Assembly (NCBI RefSeq): GCF_004346035.1
Contig: NZ_SLZN01000019.1
Span: 1-53,621, forward strand
From: Acidomonas methanolica
Lineage (GTDB): Bacteria; Pseudomonadota; Alphaproteobacteria; Acetobacterales; Acetobacteraceae
Reading direction: 5' to 3'
Length of the DNA: 53,621 nucleotides
A model generated the notes under the pieces. It made no database searches. It saw only the letters and a program-made list of their open reading frames with translations, and was not told where the DNA came from. Position numbers and translations under genes: made by a program. How positions within the stretch are numbered: position 1 is the stretch's first letter; every line of letters starts with the position of its first letter. This document shows, in pieces, positions 39,708 to 49,598 of this stretch.

Positions 39708-41231
39708 ATGACCGAAAAGACCTGCATCCTGGCCATCGACCAGGGCACGACCTCGACCCGTTCCATCGTCTTCGACCGCGAGGCACGGGAGCTTTCCCTC
39801 GCGCGGCGCGAATTCAGGCAGCATTACCCGCAGCCCGGCTGGGTCGAGCATGACGCGGAAGATATCTGGACCGACGTGGTGGACACGGCGCGAGAGGCGA
39901 TCGAGCAGGCGGGCGGCGTCGGGCGCATCGCCGGGATCGGCATCACCAACCAGCGCGAGACGGTGGTGATCTGGGATCGCGCCACCGGCAAGCCCATCCA
40001 TCGCGCCATCGTCTGGCAGGACCGCCGCACCACGGCGCTCTGCGCGAAGCTGAAGAAGGAAGGGCGCGAGAAGGACATGCGCGCCCGGACCGGACTGCTG
40101 CTCGACCCGTATTTCTCGGGCAGCAAGATCGCCTGGATTCTCGATCATGTGGATGGCGCGCGCGCGCGGGCGGAGAAAGGCGAACTCGCCTGCGGGACCA
40201 TCGACAGCTTCCTGCTCTGGCGGCTGACGGACGGGAAGGTGCATGCGACCGACATCACCAATGCCAGCCGCACCGCGCTCTGCAACATCCACACCCTGTC
40301 CTGGGACGACGAGCTGCTCGCCCTGTTCGGCGTTCCGCGCGCGCTGCTGCCGGAGATCCGCGACAATAGCGGGCCTTTCGGCGAGACGGACCCCGCGATC
40401 TTCGGCCGGCCGGTCGCGATCGGCGGGATGGCGGGCGACCAGCACGCGGCGATGGTCGGGCAGGCCTGCTTCGCCGAGGGCATGGCGAAATCGACCTACG
40501 GCACGGGCTGCTTCATGCTCACCAATACCGGCGAGACGCCCGTGGCCTCGCAGAACCGCCTGCTGACCACCATCGGCTATCGTATCGGCGGCAAGACGAC
40601 CTACGCGCTGGAAGGCTCGATCTTCGTCGCCGGAGCGGCGATCAAATGGCTGCGCGACGGGTTGCACCTCATCACCCACGCCTCGCAGACGGACGACATG
40701 GCCACCCGCGTCGAGGACAGCCACGGCGTCTATATGGTGCCGGGCTTCGTCGGGCTCGGCGCGCCGCATTGGGACCCGAACGCGCGGGGCCTGATCTGCG
40801 GCCTGACCCTGGGCTCGACCCAGGCGCATCTCGCCCGCGCGGCGCTGGAATCCGTCGCCTTCCAGACCTACGACCTCGCCCATGCGATGACGGAGGACGG
40901 CGCGGCCAAGGCGCAGACGCTACGCATCGACGGCGGCATGTCGGCCAATGACTGGTTCTGCCAGTTCCTCGCCAACATGCTTCAGGTATCGGTCCAGAGG
41001 CCGAAGAACCTGGAGACCACGGCGCTCGGCGCGGCCTTCCTCGCCGGTCTGGCGACGGGCATCTGGAAAAGCCTCGACGACGTCGCCGCGATTTGGGCCG
41101 AAGACCGCATCTTCGAGCCGAAGATGGACCCCGCGCTGCGCAAGACCATGCTCGCCGGCTGGCATGACGCCGTGCGCCGCACGCTCAGTTCCCCTGCCGA
41201 GAATCAGGCGGGCGTCTCAGGCGAGGTCTGA
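39708..41231 (+). CDS. glpK: Glycerol kinase
   Basis: A 507-residue FGGY-family kinase that phosphorylates glycerol to glycerol-3-phosphate. [17 protein letters not shown] is the phosphate-binding loop; [55 protein letters not shown] and [14 protein letters not shown] are all family signatures. The ATG at 39708, with GGGAG upstream, starts the family N terminus; an open frame extends upstream into repeat copy D but is not homologous. Its product is the inducer of GlpR and the substrate of GlpD. Confidence 0.96.
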   Translation: MTEKTCILAIDQGTTSTRSIVFDREARELSLARREFRQHYPQPGWVEHDAEDIWTDVVDTAREAIEQAGGVGRIAGIGITNQRETVVIWDRATGKPIHRAIVWQDRRTTALCAKLKKEGREKDMRARTGLLLDPYFSGSKIAWILDHVDGARARAEKGELACGTIDSFLLWRLTDGKVHATDITNASRTALCNIHTLSWDDELLALFGVPRALLPEIRDNSGPFGETDPAIFGRPVAIGGMAGDQHAAMVGQACFAEGMAKSTYGTGCFMLTNTGETPVASQNRLLTTIGYRIGGKTTYALEGSIFVAGAAIKWLRDGLHLITHASQTDDMATRVEDSHGVYMVPGFVGLGAPHWDPNARGLICGLTLGSTQAHLARAALESVAFQTYDLAHAMTEDGAAKAQTLRIDGGMSANDWFCQFLANMLQVSVQRPKNLETTALGAAFLAGLATGIWKSLDDVAAIWAEDRIFEPKMDPALRKTMLAGWHDAVRRTLSSPAENQAGVSGEV

Positions 41232-41493
41232 CGCAGGGCGCTGCCCCTCCCGGTTCCGTCGCCCGGCCGGACGGGGCAGGAGGGCTCGCTCGATGAATCC
41301 CGCCCGACGCTCTTGACGCACACAGCGCCGCCAATGCTCCCGAATTCGTTACTGATGGACGCAGATTTGAAAAGTGGGTAGGGTGTGTGACGTCCGGAAG
41401 CTGCCGAGGCATGCCGGTTCTCCGTGAACTCTGCCGCGTTTCATGGCGCCATGTGGTGTCTGCGACCGTGGCGACTGCAACCAGAGGCGCGTT

Positions 41494-41952
41494 ATGGCGA
41501 CCGTTCGTATCAATAACAACGAATACCAGGCGGATGTGGCTGCTGACACGCCGTTGTTGTGGGTGTTGCGCGACGTGCTGGGACTGACCGGCACGAAGTT
41601 CGGATGTGGAATCGCCGAATGCGGCGCCTGCACGGTGCATGTTGATGGGCAGGCGGTGCGCGCATGTTCGTTGCCCGTTGGCAATCTCGGGACGAAGTCG
41701 GTCACGACGATCGAAGGCCTCGCGGGCGATCCGCTGGCCCGGGTCGTACAGGACGCCTGGGCGGATATCGACGTGGTGCAGTGCGGTTACTGCCAGCCCG
41801 GTCAGATCATGAGCGCCATCGCGCTGCTGAAGACCACGCCTCATCCGACGGATGCGCAGATCGACGCCGCGATGTCCGGCAATATCTGCCGCTGCGGCAC
41901 GTATCCGCGCATTCGTCAGGCTATCCGCAACGCGGCGGGAGACATCGCATGA
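41494..41952 (+). CDS. [2Fe-2S] small subunit of molybdenum oxidoreductase (IorA/AldF-like)
   Basis: A 152-residue xanthine-oxidase-type iron-sulfur subunit. The N-terminal plant-type cluster is in [16 protein letters not shown] with RACSLPVG, and the C-terminal cluster is in [17 protein letters not shown] and [15 protein letters not shown]. Eight Cys ligands are accounted for. It passes electrons from the molybdenum site to the cytochrome. The start at 41494 gives the usual MATVRINN-type N terminus. It overlaps the large-subunit gene by four bases. Known relatives are isoquinoline 1-oxidoreductase IorA and the small subunit of membrane aldehyde dehydrogenases of acetic acid bacteria; which substrate applies is not decidable here. 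Confidence 0.92.
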   Translation: MATVRINNNEYQADVAADTPLLWVLRDVLGLTGTKFGCGIAECGACTVHVDGQAVRACSLPVGNLGTKSVTTIEGLAGDPLARVVQDAWADIDVVQCGYCQPGQIMSAIALLKTTPHPTDAQIDAAMSGNICRCGTYPRIRQAIRNAAGDIA

Positions 41953-44150
41953 AAAACCTGGCGACAGGCGTGGCCGAGCCGTCCCGTCGAGGGTTCCTTG
42001 CCGGGGCGACGGGTCTGATCGTGGCGGGGCTGCTCCCGGCCCGCAGGGCTTTCGGACGGCCGTCGGAGTTCGTGCAGGGAGTGCTTTCGGACGTCGAGAA
42101 TGCTCCGTTCGCGCCGGGCGCCTATATCCGGATCGCCCCCACGCAGGTGCCGGGAGACAGCGGCGTCACGTTCATTCTTCCGAATGTGGAAATGGGCCAG
42201 GGGATCTATACGGGCTCGGTGGTTCTGATCGCCGAGGAACTGGGCATCGATCCGGAGCGTGTGAACCTCGAGGCGGCGCCGCCGGATGCCGCCTATATCC
42301 TTCCCGAATTGGGAACGCAGGCAACGGGCGGATCGACCTCGACCATCTTCGAATGGACAACGCTGCGCGAGGCGGGCGCCGCCGCGCGCGTGATGTTGAT
42401 CCAGGCTGCCGCGACACGCTGGAACTGCCCCGTGACCGAATGCGAGGCGCGGCAGGGGCAGGTTGTGCACACGCCCTCGAACCGAAGCTTCGCCTTTGCC
42501 GATCTCGCAGAGGATGCGGCGAAAGTGCCGCCGCCGAAGGACGTTCCGCTGAAACCGGCGCGGGACTGGACGCTGATCGGTCGCCCGCGTCATCGGCTGG
42601 ACAGTCGCGCCAAGATCGAGGGGCGTCCGCTTTTCGGGATTGATATCCGCGTGCCGGACATGAAGCACGCGACCGTCGCCGCCTGTCCCGTTCTGGGGGG
42701 GAAGGTCGGAGAGATCGACCGTGACGCCGCGCTGCGGGTTCCCGGCGTGAAGGAGGTCCTGACGATCGATGACGCGGTCTGCGTCGTCGCCGATCATTAC
42801 TGGGCCGCGAAAAAGGGGCTCGAAGCCCTTGCCGTCGTGTGGCGCGAAGGTGCGAACGCATCGGTCGATACGGCGCAGATCTATCGCGAACTGCATGACG
42901 GATTGTCCGAACCGCATCCGATCGTCGCGCATAGTCAGGGCGACGCGGCAGCCGTGTTCGACCGGGCCGTTTCGCGCTTCGAGGCCATCTACCAGCAGCC
43001 GCTCCTCGCGCATTCGCCGATGGAGCCGATCAACTGCACGATCCATGTCCGCCCGGACGGCGCCGATGTGTGGGTCGGAACGCAGGTGCCCTTGCGCGCC
43101 CGTGACAGCGTGGCGAACATCACCGGACTGCCGAAGGAAAACGTGCATCTGCACAGCCAGTATATCGGCGGCGGCTTCGGCCGTCGCCTGGAGCACGAAT
43201 ATGTCACCCAGGCCGCCCGGTTCGCCAGGCAGGTGCCCTATCCGCTGCAAATCGTCTGGAGCCGTGAAGAGGATCTGATGCGCGACCGTTTCCGGCCCGC
43301 CTATGTCGATCATGTGCGCGCGGGTCTGGATCGCCAGGGCGGGATCCAGAGCATGGAGTTCCGTATCGTGGGACCGGCCGTCGTGGCGCGGTGGGCGCCG
43401 GCGGGGCTTTCTCCCAACGGGTTCGATAACGATCTCGCCGGAGGCATTCTCGAAACACCTTACACCTATCCCGCCTCGCGACTGGACTTCGTTCGACGCG
43501 AAGCGCCAGGCGTCGTGACGGCGTGGTGGCGCGGTGTCGGCGGAACCAGGGGGCTGTTCGTCGTTGAAAGTTTTATCGACGAACTCGCCCAGCGGGCGAA
43601 CGCCGATCCGGTCGCGTACCGCCGCGCCCTGATTCACGATCATCCCCGCGCCCGCGAGGTACTGGATCTCGCGGCGGAGAAATCCGGCTGGGGGACACCG
43701 CTGCCGAAGGGGCATGGGCGTGGCGTCTCCGTGCAGTTCCTGTTCAAATCGTATCTGGCCACTGTCGTCGAGGTCGATATGAGCGCGCCGGGTCAGATCA
43801 GGATCGTTCGGGTCACCGTCGCGGCCGATTGCGGGCAGCCGGTGAACCCGGACCAGATTCGCGCGCAGATCGAGGGAGGAGTGATTTTCGGCCTGGGCAC
43901 GGCGCTGTTTAACGAAATCACGTTGAAAAACGGGCGCGTGCAGGAGAACAACTTCAACCTGTGGCGCATCCTGCGCATGAATGAGGCTCCGCGGATCGAC
44001 ACCCATCTCGTGAACAGCACGGAAGCGCCGGGCGGCGTGGGCGAGACCGGCACGGCCGCCGCCGCGCCCGCCCTGGCGAACGCGATCGCCGCGGCATCGG
44101 GGCGCCGCCTGCGGACCCTGCCTTTGATGCCCGGCGTGGAGGCAGCGTGA
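41949..44150 (+). CDS. Molybdopterin large subunit of periplasmic oxidoreductase (IorB/AldH-like)
   Basis: A 733-residue molybdopterin-binding subunit of the IorB type. The N terminus has a Tat signal ([18 protein letters not shown]), so the folded enzyme is exported with its small partner. Cofactor-region motifs include [63 protein letters not shown] and [21 protein letters not shown], the last carrying the catalytic Glu. It likely oxidises an aldehyde or N-heterocycle with water as oxygen donor. ATGA overlap with the small subunit and GTGA overlap with the cytochrome gene make a coupled three-gene operon. Confidence 0.92.
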   Translation: MKNLATGVAEPSRRGFLAGATGLIVAGLLPARRAFGRPSEFVQGVLSDVENAPFAPGAYIRIAPTQVPGDSGVTFILPNVEMGQGIYTGSVVLIAEELGIDPERVNLEAAPPDAAYILPELGTQATGGSTSTIFEWTTLREAGAAARVMLIQAAATRWNCPVTECEARQGQVVHTPSNRSFAFADLAEDAAKVPPPKDVPLKPARDWTLIGRPRHRLDSRAKIEGRPLFGIDIRVPDMKHATVAACPVLGGKVGEIDRDAALRVPGVKEVLTIDDAVCVVADHYWAAKKGLEALAVVWREGANASVDTAQIYRELHDGLSEPHPIVAHSQGDAAAVFDRAVSRFEAIYQQPLLAHSPMEPINCTIHVRPDGADVWVGTQVPLRARDSVANITGLPKENVHLHSQYIGGGFGRRLEHEYVTQAARFARQVPYPLQIVWSREEDLMRDRFRPAYVDHVRAGLDRQGGIQSMEFRIVGPAVVARWAPAGLSPNGFDNDLAGGILETPYTYPASRLDFVRREAPGVVTAWWRGVGGTRGLFVVESFIDELAQRANADPVAYRRALIHDHPRAREVLDLAAEKSGWGTPLPKGHGRGVSVQFLFKSYLATVVEVDMSAPGQIRIVRVTVAADCGQPVNPDQIRAQIEGGVIFGLGTALFNEITLKNGRVQENNFNLWRILRMNEAPRIDTHLVNSTEAPGGVGETGTAAAAPALANAIAAASGRRLRTLPLMPGVEAA

Positions 44151-45382
44151 TCATGCGGCGTTCATCCCTCATTTTCGGTATCGTCGGTCTGATGCTGACG
44201 GCCATTCCGGCGGCGCGTGCCGAGACGCCGGGCCAGAGCGACCTCGTCGCGCGCGGCCAGTATCTGGCGCGTCTGGCCGATTGCGAGGCGTGCCACACGG
44301 CCCCGGGAGGGGTTCCGTTCGCGGGGGGGCGTGCCTTCGCCGTGCCGCCCATGGGAACGATCTATTCCTCCAACATCACCCCGGATACGAAATACGGTAT
44401 CGGCCAATGGACGGACGCGCAGTTCGCGCGCTCCGTGCGCAGGGGCATCTCGCCGCACTGGAAGCATCTGTTTCCGGCGATGCCGTATCAGGATTACGCG
44501 CGGATGAGTCCTGAAGACGTTCGGGCGATCCGGGCCTATCTCGCGACCGTCCGGCCGGTGGCCAGAAAGATCCCGGCGAATACGGGGATCTTTCAGTTCA
44601 GCATCGTTCGTCCGGGCATGTTCGGCTGGGATCTCTTCAACGGGCCGGCCTCGTCCTATCCGGATGATCCGAAGCGGAGCGCGGCCTGGAATCGCGGCCG
44701 CTGGCTCGTCGAGGGGCCGGGTCATTGCGCCGAGTGCCACTCTCCGCGCACGCTGACGATGGGGGTATCCCATCGCCATGCTTATGCCGGGGCCGTCGCG
44801 GCGGGCTGGCTTGCCTATAACATCACCTCCGATCCGCAAGCGGGGATCGGCTCCTGGACGGACGAGGCGCTCGCGAGCTATCTGACGACGGGTCATGCGG
44901 ACGGACATGGAACGGCGGCAGGACCGATGGCGGAAGCCGTCAGCTACAGCCTTCGTTTCATGACGAAGGAGGATACCGCCGCCATGGTGACGTATCTGCG
45001 GACCCTGCCGGCGCAACCCGCGAAACCACCGAAAAAGGCTTCGGACGCGTTCTCGCCGGCGGCACTGAAGCATGGCGGGGCGCTGTTCGCCGGTGCCTGC
45101 GCAGGATGTCATCTGGAGAACGGCGCCGGACGACAGGTGGAGGCCGCCTCGATCGCAGGCGGACATACGTTGCGCGATCCCGATGGTGTGAACCTGCTTC
45201 AGGTTCTCATTGAAGGCTCAAGGTTGACGACCGCCACGGGCAACGCCGATATGCCGCGCTTCGGCGACGGCTACAGCGATCGCGACCTCGCGGATATCGC
45301 AGCCTACACCATGACCACGCTGGGCGGAACACAGCCAGCTTTCAATACAGATGCCGTGAAAGCCGCACGAAAAACAGAGTAG
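44147..45382 (+). CDS. Tri-heme cytochrome c subunit (AldG/AdhB-like)
   Basis: A 411-residue exported cytochrome with a Sec signal (RRSSLIFGIVGLMLTAIPAARA) and three CxxCH heme sites: CEACH, CAECH and CAGCH, each starting a c-type domain, with distal Met candidates in later segments. This is the subunit-II type of acetic acid bacterial alcohol and aldehyde dehydrogenases, which passes electrons from the dehydrogenase to ubiquinone at the outer face of the inner membrane. Translation starts at GTG 44147 or ATG 44153; the former overlaps the large-subunit stop. A strong hairpin lies about 50 bases after the stop. Confidence 0.93.
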   Translation: MIMRRSSLIFGIVGLMLTAIPAARAETPGQSDLVARGQYLARLADCEACHTAPGGVPFAGGRAFAVPPMGTIYSSNITPDTKYGIGQWTDAQFARSVRRGISPHWKHLFPAMPYQDYARMSPEDVRAIRAYLATVRPVARKIPANTGIFQFSIVRPGMFGWDLFNGPASSYPDDPKRSAAWNRGRWLVEGPGHCAECHSPRTLTMGVSHRHAYAGAVAAGWLAYNITSDPQAGIGSWTDEALASYLTTGHADGHGTAAGPMAEAVSYSLRFMTKEDTAAMVTYLRTLPAQPAKPPKKASDAFSPAALKHGGALFAGACAGCHLENGAGRQVEAASIAGGHTLRDPDGVNLLQVLIEGSRLTTATGNADMPRFGDGYSDRDLADIAAYTMTTLGGTQPAFNTDAVKAARKTE

Positions 45383-45430
45383 GAACCCTCTGGACTTGCT
45401 TGGGAAAGTGGAGACCTGTTTTGATCAAGT

Positions 45431-45456
45431 GCCCTGCCGCTCGCAGGCGGCAGGGC
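45431..45456. terminator. Terminator hairpin between convergent genes
   Basis: GCCCTGCCGC pairs perfectly with GCGGCAGGGC over a six-base loop, between the cytochrome gene and the convergent NmrA-type pseudogene. It is GC-rich without a long T run on either side and can act for both strands. Confidence 0.65.
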
Positions 45457-45608
45457 TGACGACGTCCCGCGACGAATGTCTGCGGACGGGCGTGTAGAAA
45501 GGCACCATGTTTCCGACGCTCGGTCGCGGAGGGGTGTGCGGATCAGCGCACCGCATTCGAGCGGAGCGCCGCCTGACTCTTCGTCCCCCTGACGGTTGGA
45601 TTGACTGG

Positions 45609-46448
45609 TCACGTTCCGAAGAACTGAACAAGTGTGTCACGATATGGGGTTGTCGGCCCGATCAGACGCGCCAGATCGCCGCCATCATCGAACAATGCGC
45701 CCTGTGCCACGCCGGCATCCGTATCGGTCAGGATTTTCGCAAAAATATCCGGTACGCCGGCCGCGAGCGCCGCAGCACGGAATTCCTCCGCGTCCATATT
45801 CCGATAATCGATCGCGTTGCCGGAAATCTCCGAAACGGCCGCCGCAAAATCCGTCAGCGTAAAAGATGTATCACCGGCAAGTTCATAAATACGACCGGCA
45901 TGATCGCCGCTTGCCAGCACGGCTGCGGCGGCTCTGGCATAATCGGCACGGGCCGCGGACGAGATGCGTCCGTCTCCGGCCGCGCCGATCAATTCCCCCT
46001 GCTTGAGGGCCAGCGGCAGCCGCCACGTATAAACCTCGGTATACCACCCGTTGCGCAGAAGGACGAAGGGCACGCCAGATTCTTTCAGGGCGAGTTCGGT
46101 CTCGCGATGTTCGGCTGCGAGGAACAAGGGCGATGTGTTGGCATGCAATATGCTCGTATAGGCAATCAGACGGACGCCCGCGTCTTTTGCCGCTTTTATG
46201 ACATTGCGATGCTGCGCCGTGCGTTCGCCCAGTTCGCTCCCGGAGATCAGCAGGAGCCGCTCCACACCCGCGAATGCCGAGGCCAGGGTCTCCGGCCGAG
46301 AATAATCGGCAATGCGCAGTTCCACGCCTTTTTCGCCGATGGCGCGTGCGGCATCTTTCGCAGGGTCGCGAACGCCCGCCGCGATGGCGCTGGCCGGCAC
46401 CTCCTCGAGCAATGCGTCGATGACAGTTTGTCCAAGCTGTCCGGTGGC
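45609..46448 (-). pseudogene. NmrA-like NAD(P)-binding oxidoreductase, 5'-truncated
   Basis: The minus frame encodes about 280 residues of a QorB/YtfG-like quinone reductase or NmrA-like protein: [74 protein letters not shown]. The family begins with a short strand and the NADP loop (about MIAVTGATGQLG); here only ATGQLG remains. No ATG or GTG start precedes it, the first possible start being a TTG at 46412. The frame upstream turns into antisense HxlR sequence at about 46448. The gene has lost its start and promoter, although the rest of the frame is intact. Confidence 0.78.
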
Positions 46449-46452
46449 CGCG

Positions 46453-46710
46453 GGTCCGCAGCGCTTCAGCGCCGTTCAGCGTGCGATTCCGGACATCTCC
46501 AAACGAATGCTGACGCAGACTTTCAGGGATCTCGAGCGTGACGGCCTGATTACGCGGACGGTCTTTCCAACCAAGCCGCCCAGCGTCGAATACCAGTTGA
46601 CGACGCTGGGAATGACGATCCTCGAACCGCTGGCGGTTCTCGTGCGGTGGGCCGATCGCAGTCACGCCGCGATCAGGGAGGCGCGCCGGATATTCGACGA
46701 GGGGAATTGA
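46453..46710 (+). pseudogene. HxlR-family regulator, 5'-truncated
   Basis: The plus frame encodes the C-terminal two thirds of an HxlR winged-helix regulator: [58 protein letters not shown]. The family normally has about 35 more N-terminal residues (CPV...DKWS.L.L..L) before GPxRFSEL; these are missing. An ATG at 46420 in frame would read [11 protein letters not shown] first, but that part is antisense to the neighbouring NmrA-type gene. HxlR/QorB pairs are normally divergent with a promoter region between; here only about four bases separate the two homologous segments, so one deletion removed both 5' ends. Confidence 0.75.
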
Positions 46711-46833
46711 TCGGCTGACGCAGATGCTTTCTGCGGCGTGCCGTCAGATCGCCCCGGGATCGCCCGATGGCCTGATCTGTAAAGGATGGCGTCCGCCGTC
46801 GCGCCGAGGCCCGCTATCAGCAGGGATATCCCC

Positions 46834-47490
46834 TCATCGCCCGGCTTTGGCCTCGGTGACCAGCTTCGCAAGATCATCCAGCGAGACGGCCCCCGGAATG
46901 AGGTGGTGGCCGATGACGAAGGCCGGCGTTCCCTGAAACTCCAGCATCCGCGCCTCGCTGTCGGTCTTGCCGAGAACCTGCCGGATTTCGCCCTCGCGCT
47001 GCGCGAGATCGCGGTCGAGCTGCGCCATATCGACGCCAGCCTGTTCGGCGGCGCGCCGGATCGCGGCCTGATCCATCTGACGCGGAAGCGTGAAAAGCGC
47101 GTCATGGATCGGCAGGTATTTGCCCTGCCAGCCTGACGCGATGGCGACCTCGGCGGCATAGACCGAGACGCCGCCGAAGATCGGCCAGTCCTTCAGCACC
47201 ACGCGCACGCTCTTGTCCTGCGCCAGCAGAGCTTGCAGCCGCTGCTGCATGACGCGGCAATAGGGGCAACGATAGTCGAAGAATTCGACGATGGTCACCG
47301 ATCCCAGCGGATTGCCGGCGACTGGCGAGGTCTTGTCCTGCAACAGGTCGTCCTCGAGCTGAGCCGTGGCGATATCCCGGGCCACGGCCGGTCCGATGGC
47401 GACGATGCCCAACAGGATGGCGAGCAGGACCATGCGAGCCCGCCCCGCGAAACCCTTGCGAGCGTGCCTGTTCAGAGCTGGCGCCTTCAT
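46834..47490 (-). CDS. DsbA-family periplasmic thiol-disulfide oxidoreductase
   Basis: A 218-residue exported thioredoxin-fold protein of the DsbA/Com1 type. A signal segment (MVLLAILLGIVAIGPAVA) precedes the mature part; the redox pair is Cys75/Cys78 in DYRCPYCRVM, and the cis-Pro loop is FQGTPAFVIG. The four-base overlap of its start with the TauE stop places it last in the leftward sulfur operon. It probably maintains thiols, or transfers sulfur or disulfides, in the periplasm next to the sulfur transporters; that role is inferred from context. Confidence 0.9.
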   Translation of the reverse strand: MKAPALNRHARKGFAGRARMVLLAILLGIVAIGPAVARDIATAQLEDDLLQDKTSPVAGNPLGSVTIVEFFDYRCPYCRVMQQRLQALLAQDKSVRVVLKDWPIFGGVSVYAAEVAIASGWQGKYLPIHDALFTLPRQMDQAAIRRAAEQAGVDMAQLDRDLAQREGEIRQVLGKTDSEARMLEFQGTPAFVIGHHLIPGAVSLDDLAKLVTEAKAGR

Positions 47491-48296
47491 GGATGGAGTT
47501 CCGGCAGGTTGCGGTAGAGCATGTAGAAGGCGACGACGAAGACCAGCGAAGCGAAGATCCGGTTCAGCGTGGCCTTGTGCGTGGCGAAGCGCGACGCCAG
47601 CATCATGCCGGCAGCGCCCCCCGCGAAACCGCCGAGCAGATACTCCGCCGCGACCGGCCAATTGATCAGGCCGGAGAGCCCATAGGTCACCGAGGTGGTG
47701 AGGCCGAAAGCGCCGACGGCGAGCAGCGACGAGCCGATCGCGCAGATCATCGGCATGCCGGTCGCGAACAACAGGCCCGGCACGATCAGGAATCCGCCGC
47801 CGATGCCGAAGAAACCCGAGAGGACGCCGACGATGAAGGCGGTGGCGATCAGCGGGCCGGGATTGCGCGACCCGGGCGTCCAGAGTCCGCACGAACCGGC
47901 TGAAAAGGCGTCAGCGCCCTCGGCGGGCTTCTCTTTCCGCCGCAGCATCAGCACGCCGATCACGATCATGAGAACGGCGAACAACGAGATGAGCTGCTTG
48001 CCGTCGACCTGCTTGCCGAGCAGCGAGCCCGCGGCCGCGCCGGCGACGCCGACGACGGAGAAGATGAGGGCGCAGCGCCAGCGCACGTTGCCGGCGCGCG
48101 CATGCCCCCCGAAATTGGCGAAGGCGTTGGCCGAGACGGCGAGCGCGCCCGTGCCGATCGCCACATGCGGCTGCAAGCCGACGACATAGAGCAGCAGCGG
48201 CGTCGCCATGATCGAGCCGCCGCCGCCGATCAGGCCGAGGGTGAACCCGACCAGAGTGCCGGACAAGATCGCGAGCATGGGATGGAGCAGGTCCAT
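47487..48296 (-). CDS. TauE/SafE-family sulfite/sulfur-compound transporter
   Basis: A 269-residue polytopic membrane protein with about eight hydrophobic segments. It has the two-fold TauE motif: GFTLGLIGGGGSIMATPLLL near the N terminus and GVLSGFFGIGGGFLIVPGLL in the second half. Members export sulfite or other sulfur anions or organosulfonates. In BigR/SqrR operons a TauE protein is the usual sulfite exporter for the product of persulfide dioxygenase. It lies nine bases downstream of the YeeE-type genes and overlaps the DsbA-like gene by four bases. Confidence 0.9.
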   Translation of the reverse strand: MDLLHPMLAILSGTLVGFTLGLIGGGGSIMATPLLLYVVGLQPHVAIGTGALAVSANAFANFGGHARAGNVRWRCALIFSVVGVAGAAAGSLLGKQVDGKQLISLFAVLMIVIGVLMLRRKEKPAEGADAFSAGSCGLWTPGSRNPGPLIATAFIVGVLSGFFGIGGGFLIVPGLLFATGMPMICAIGSSLLAVGAFGLTTSVTYGLSGLINWPVAAEYLLGGFAGGAAGMMLASRFATHKATLNRIFASLVFVVAFYMLYRNLPELHP

Positions 48297-48305
48297 AATC
48301 CTCTC

Positions 48306-48734
48306 CTAGGCCGAGGGCCGGGCGCGTGCGGCCGGCACGAGTCGGAAGAGCGCCATGCCGGCGATCATCGCGGCCGTGAACAGCAGGGTCTGCGGATGGC
48401 CGAGCACGAGGCCCGCGATCGCCGGACCCGGGCACAGGCCGACGAGACCCCAGCCTATTCCGAACAGCGCAGCGCCCATGAGCAGGCGCGCATCGATGCG
48501 GACGGCCGTCGGGAGGTCGAACCGTTCGGCCAGCGCCGGGCGGCCGCGTCGCCGGGCGTATCGCCAACCGATCGTGGAAACGGCGACCGCACCGCCGAGC
48601 ACGAAGGCGAGGCTCGGGTCCCACGGCCCGGCCACGTCAAGGAAACCCAACACCCGCACGGGATCGAGCATCCCGGAGAGCGCCAGTCCCAACCCGAACA
48701 GACTGCCCGCCACGAGGCCTGCCAGCGGTCTCAT
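48306..48734 (-). CDS. YeeE/YedE-family membrane protein (PmpB-like)
   Basis: A 142-residue membrane protein with four or five hydrophobic segments, forming the second half of a split YeeE/YedE transporter. It has the family start LAGLVAGSLFGLGLALSGML with DPVRVLGFLD and the Cys-bearing GWGLVGLCPGPAI (Cys101). YeeE proteins take up thiosulfate through conserved Cys residues; the split PmpA/PmpB form is typical of BigR regulons. Its start overlaps the stop of the partner gene (ATGA), so the two are made together. Confidence 0.9.
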   Translation of the reverse strand: MRPLAGLVAGSLFGLGLALSGMLDPVRVLGFLDVAGPWDPSLAFVLGGAVAVSTIGWRYARRRGRPALAERFDLPTAVRIDARLLMGAALFGIGWGLVGLCPGPAIAGLVLGHPQTLLFTAAMIAGMALFRLVPAARARPSA

Positions 48735-49165
48735 GGGCTGACCCCCGGGAGCAGATGATGGGTGAGATAGACCACCGCGACGGCGGTCGTCATGAAGACG
48801 CCGACCGCCGCGAACGAGCGACGCGACAGACGCGCCAGGCCGCAGACTCCATGCCCGCTCGTGCAGCCCGATCCAAGCCGCGTCCCGAACCCGACAAGCA
48901 GACCCCCGGCGATGAGCACGGCCGGGGCGGCGGTGACATGCGAGTCCGGCAAGCGGCCGGTCAGCCCCAGAAACAGCAGGGGGCCGACGAGCAGCCCGAT
49001 CACGAACCATATGTTCGTCGCGGTCTCGGCCGAGCGCGGCCCGAGCAGGCGGCCGAGGATGCCGCTGATCCCGGCGATGCGACCGTTGAGCAACAGGAAC
49101 AGCGCCGCCGCCGCGCCGATCAGCGCGCCCCCGGCCAGGGATTGCAGGTAAGTGGGCCATGCCAT
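48731..49165 (-). CDS. YeeE/YedE-family membrane protein (PmpA-like)
   Basis: A 144-residue membrane protein, the first half of the split YeeE/YedE pair. It has GGALIGAAAALFLLLNGRIAG-type helices in order and the signature GFGTRLGSGCTSGHGVCG with Cys101 and Cys108, the residues expected to handle the sulfur atom of thiosulfate or persulfide. It follows the ArsR-type regulator gene by 13 bases on the same strand. Direction of transport is not determined by sequence. Confidence 0.9.
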   Translation of the reverse strand: MAWPTYLQSLAGGALIGAAAALFLLLNGRIAGISGILGRLLGPRSAETATNIWFVIGLLVGPLLFLGLTGRLPDSHVTAAPAVLIAGGLLVGFGTRLGSGCTSGHGVCGLARLSRRSFAAVGVFMTTAVAVVYLTHHLLPGVSP

Positions 49166-49178
49166 CGGCAGTGTTCCT

Positions 49179-49598
49179 TCAACCGACGCGATGGACGCCG
49201 ACGCGGGCGAACACCGCCGAGGCGGCCATCGCGGCGTTGGGCATGGGCTGGGAGTTCGGCGCGTTCGTCACGAGGGCCGCGACGCCGGATGGGCAGAAGA
49301 CCTGGTGCAGCGCGCCGAGGAGCTGGCGCAGTCGCTCGTCGGTCAGGCTGTAGATCACCGCTTTGGCCGACCGCCGCCCCTCGATGACGCCCGCGTCGCG
49401 CAGCGTGCCGAGTTGTTGCGACAGCGATGGCTGGCGGATGTGGAGCCGCTCCTCTATTTCGCTGACCGCGAACGCACGCTCGGTCAGCAGGCAGGCGATC
49501 AACAGGCGCTGCGGATGGCCGAGCAGCTTCATGAGATCGGCGATCTCCTCGGCGCGCGCCTGCATCGGCTCGGCCAAGGGCTGCTGAACATCAGGCAT
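49179..49598 (-). CDS. bigR: ArsR-family persulfide-responsive repressor (BigR/SqrR type)
   Basis: A 139-residue ArsR-family repressor. The winged HTH has KLLGHPQRLLIACLL, RLHIRQPSLSQQLGTLRDAG and VIEGRRSAKAVIYSL. Cys36 (LLIACLLTE) and Cys102 (HQVFCPSG) are 66 residues apart, exactly the spacing of the sensor pair in SqrR (Cys41/Cys107) and BigR (Cys42/Cys108), which form a polysulfide bridge and leave DNA. There are no metal-site CxC motifs, so a persulfide sensor is the best call. About 25 extra residues follow the core. It overlaps the peroxiredoxin gene by eight bases and should control both arms of the sulfur locus. Confidence 0.92.
   Translation of the reverse strand: MPDVQQPLAEPMQARAEEIADLMKLLGHPQRLLIACLLTERAFAVSEIEERLHIRQPSLSQQLGTLRDAGVIEGRRSAKAVIYSLTDERLRQLLGALHQVFCPSGVAALVTNAPNSQPMPNAAMAASAVFARVGVHRVG

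Noticed and set aside
41916-44006. A 696-codon open frame on the minus strand
   Set aside because: It is antisense to the molybdopterin subunit gene; no family match and no start signal.
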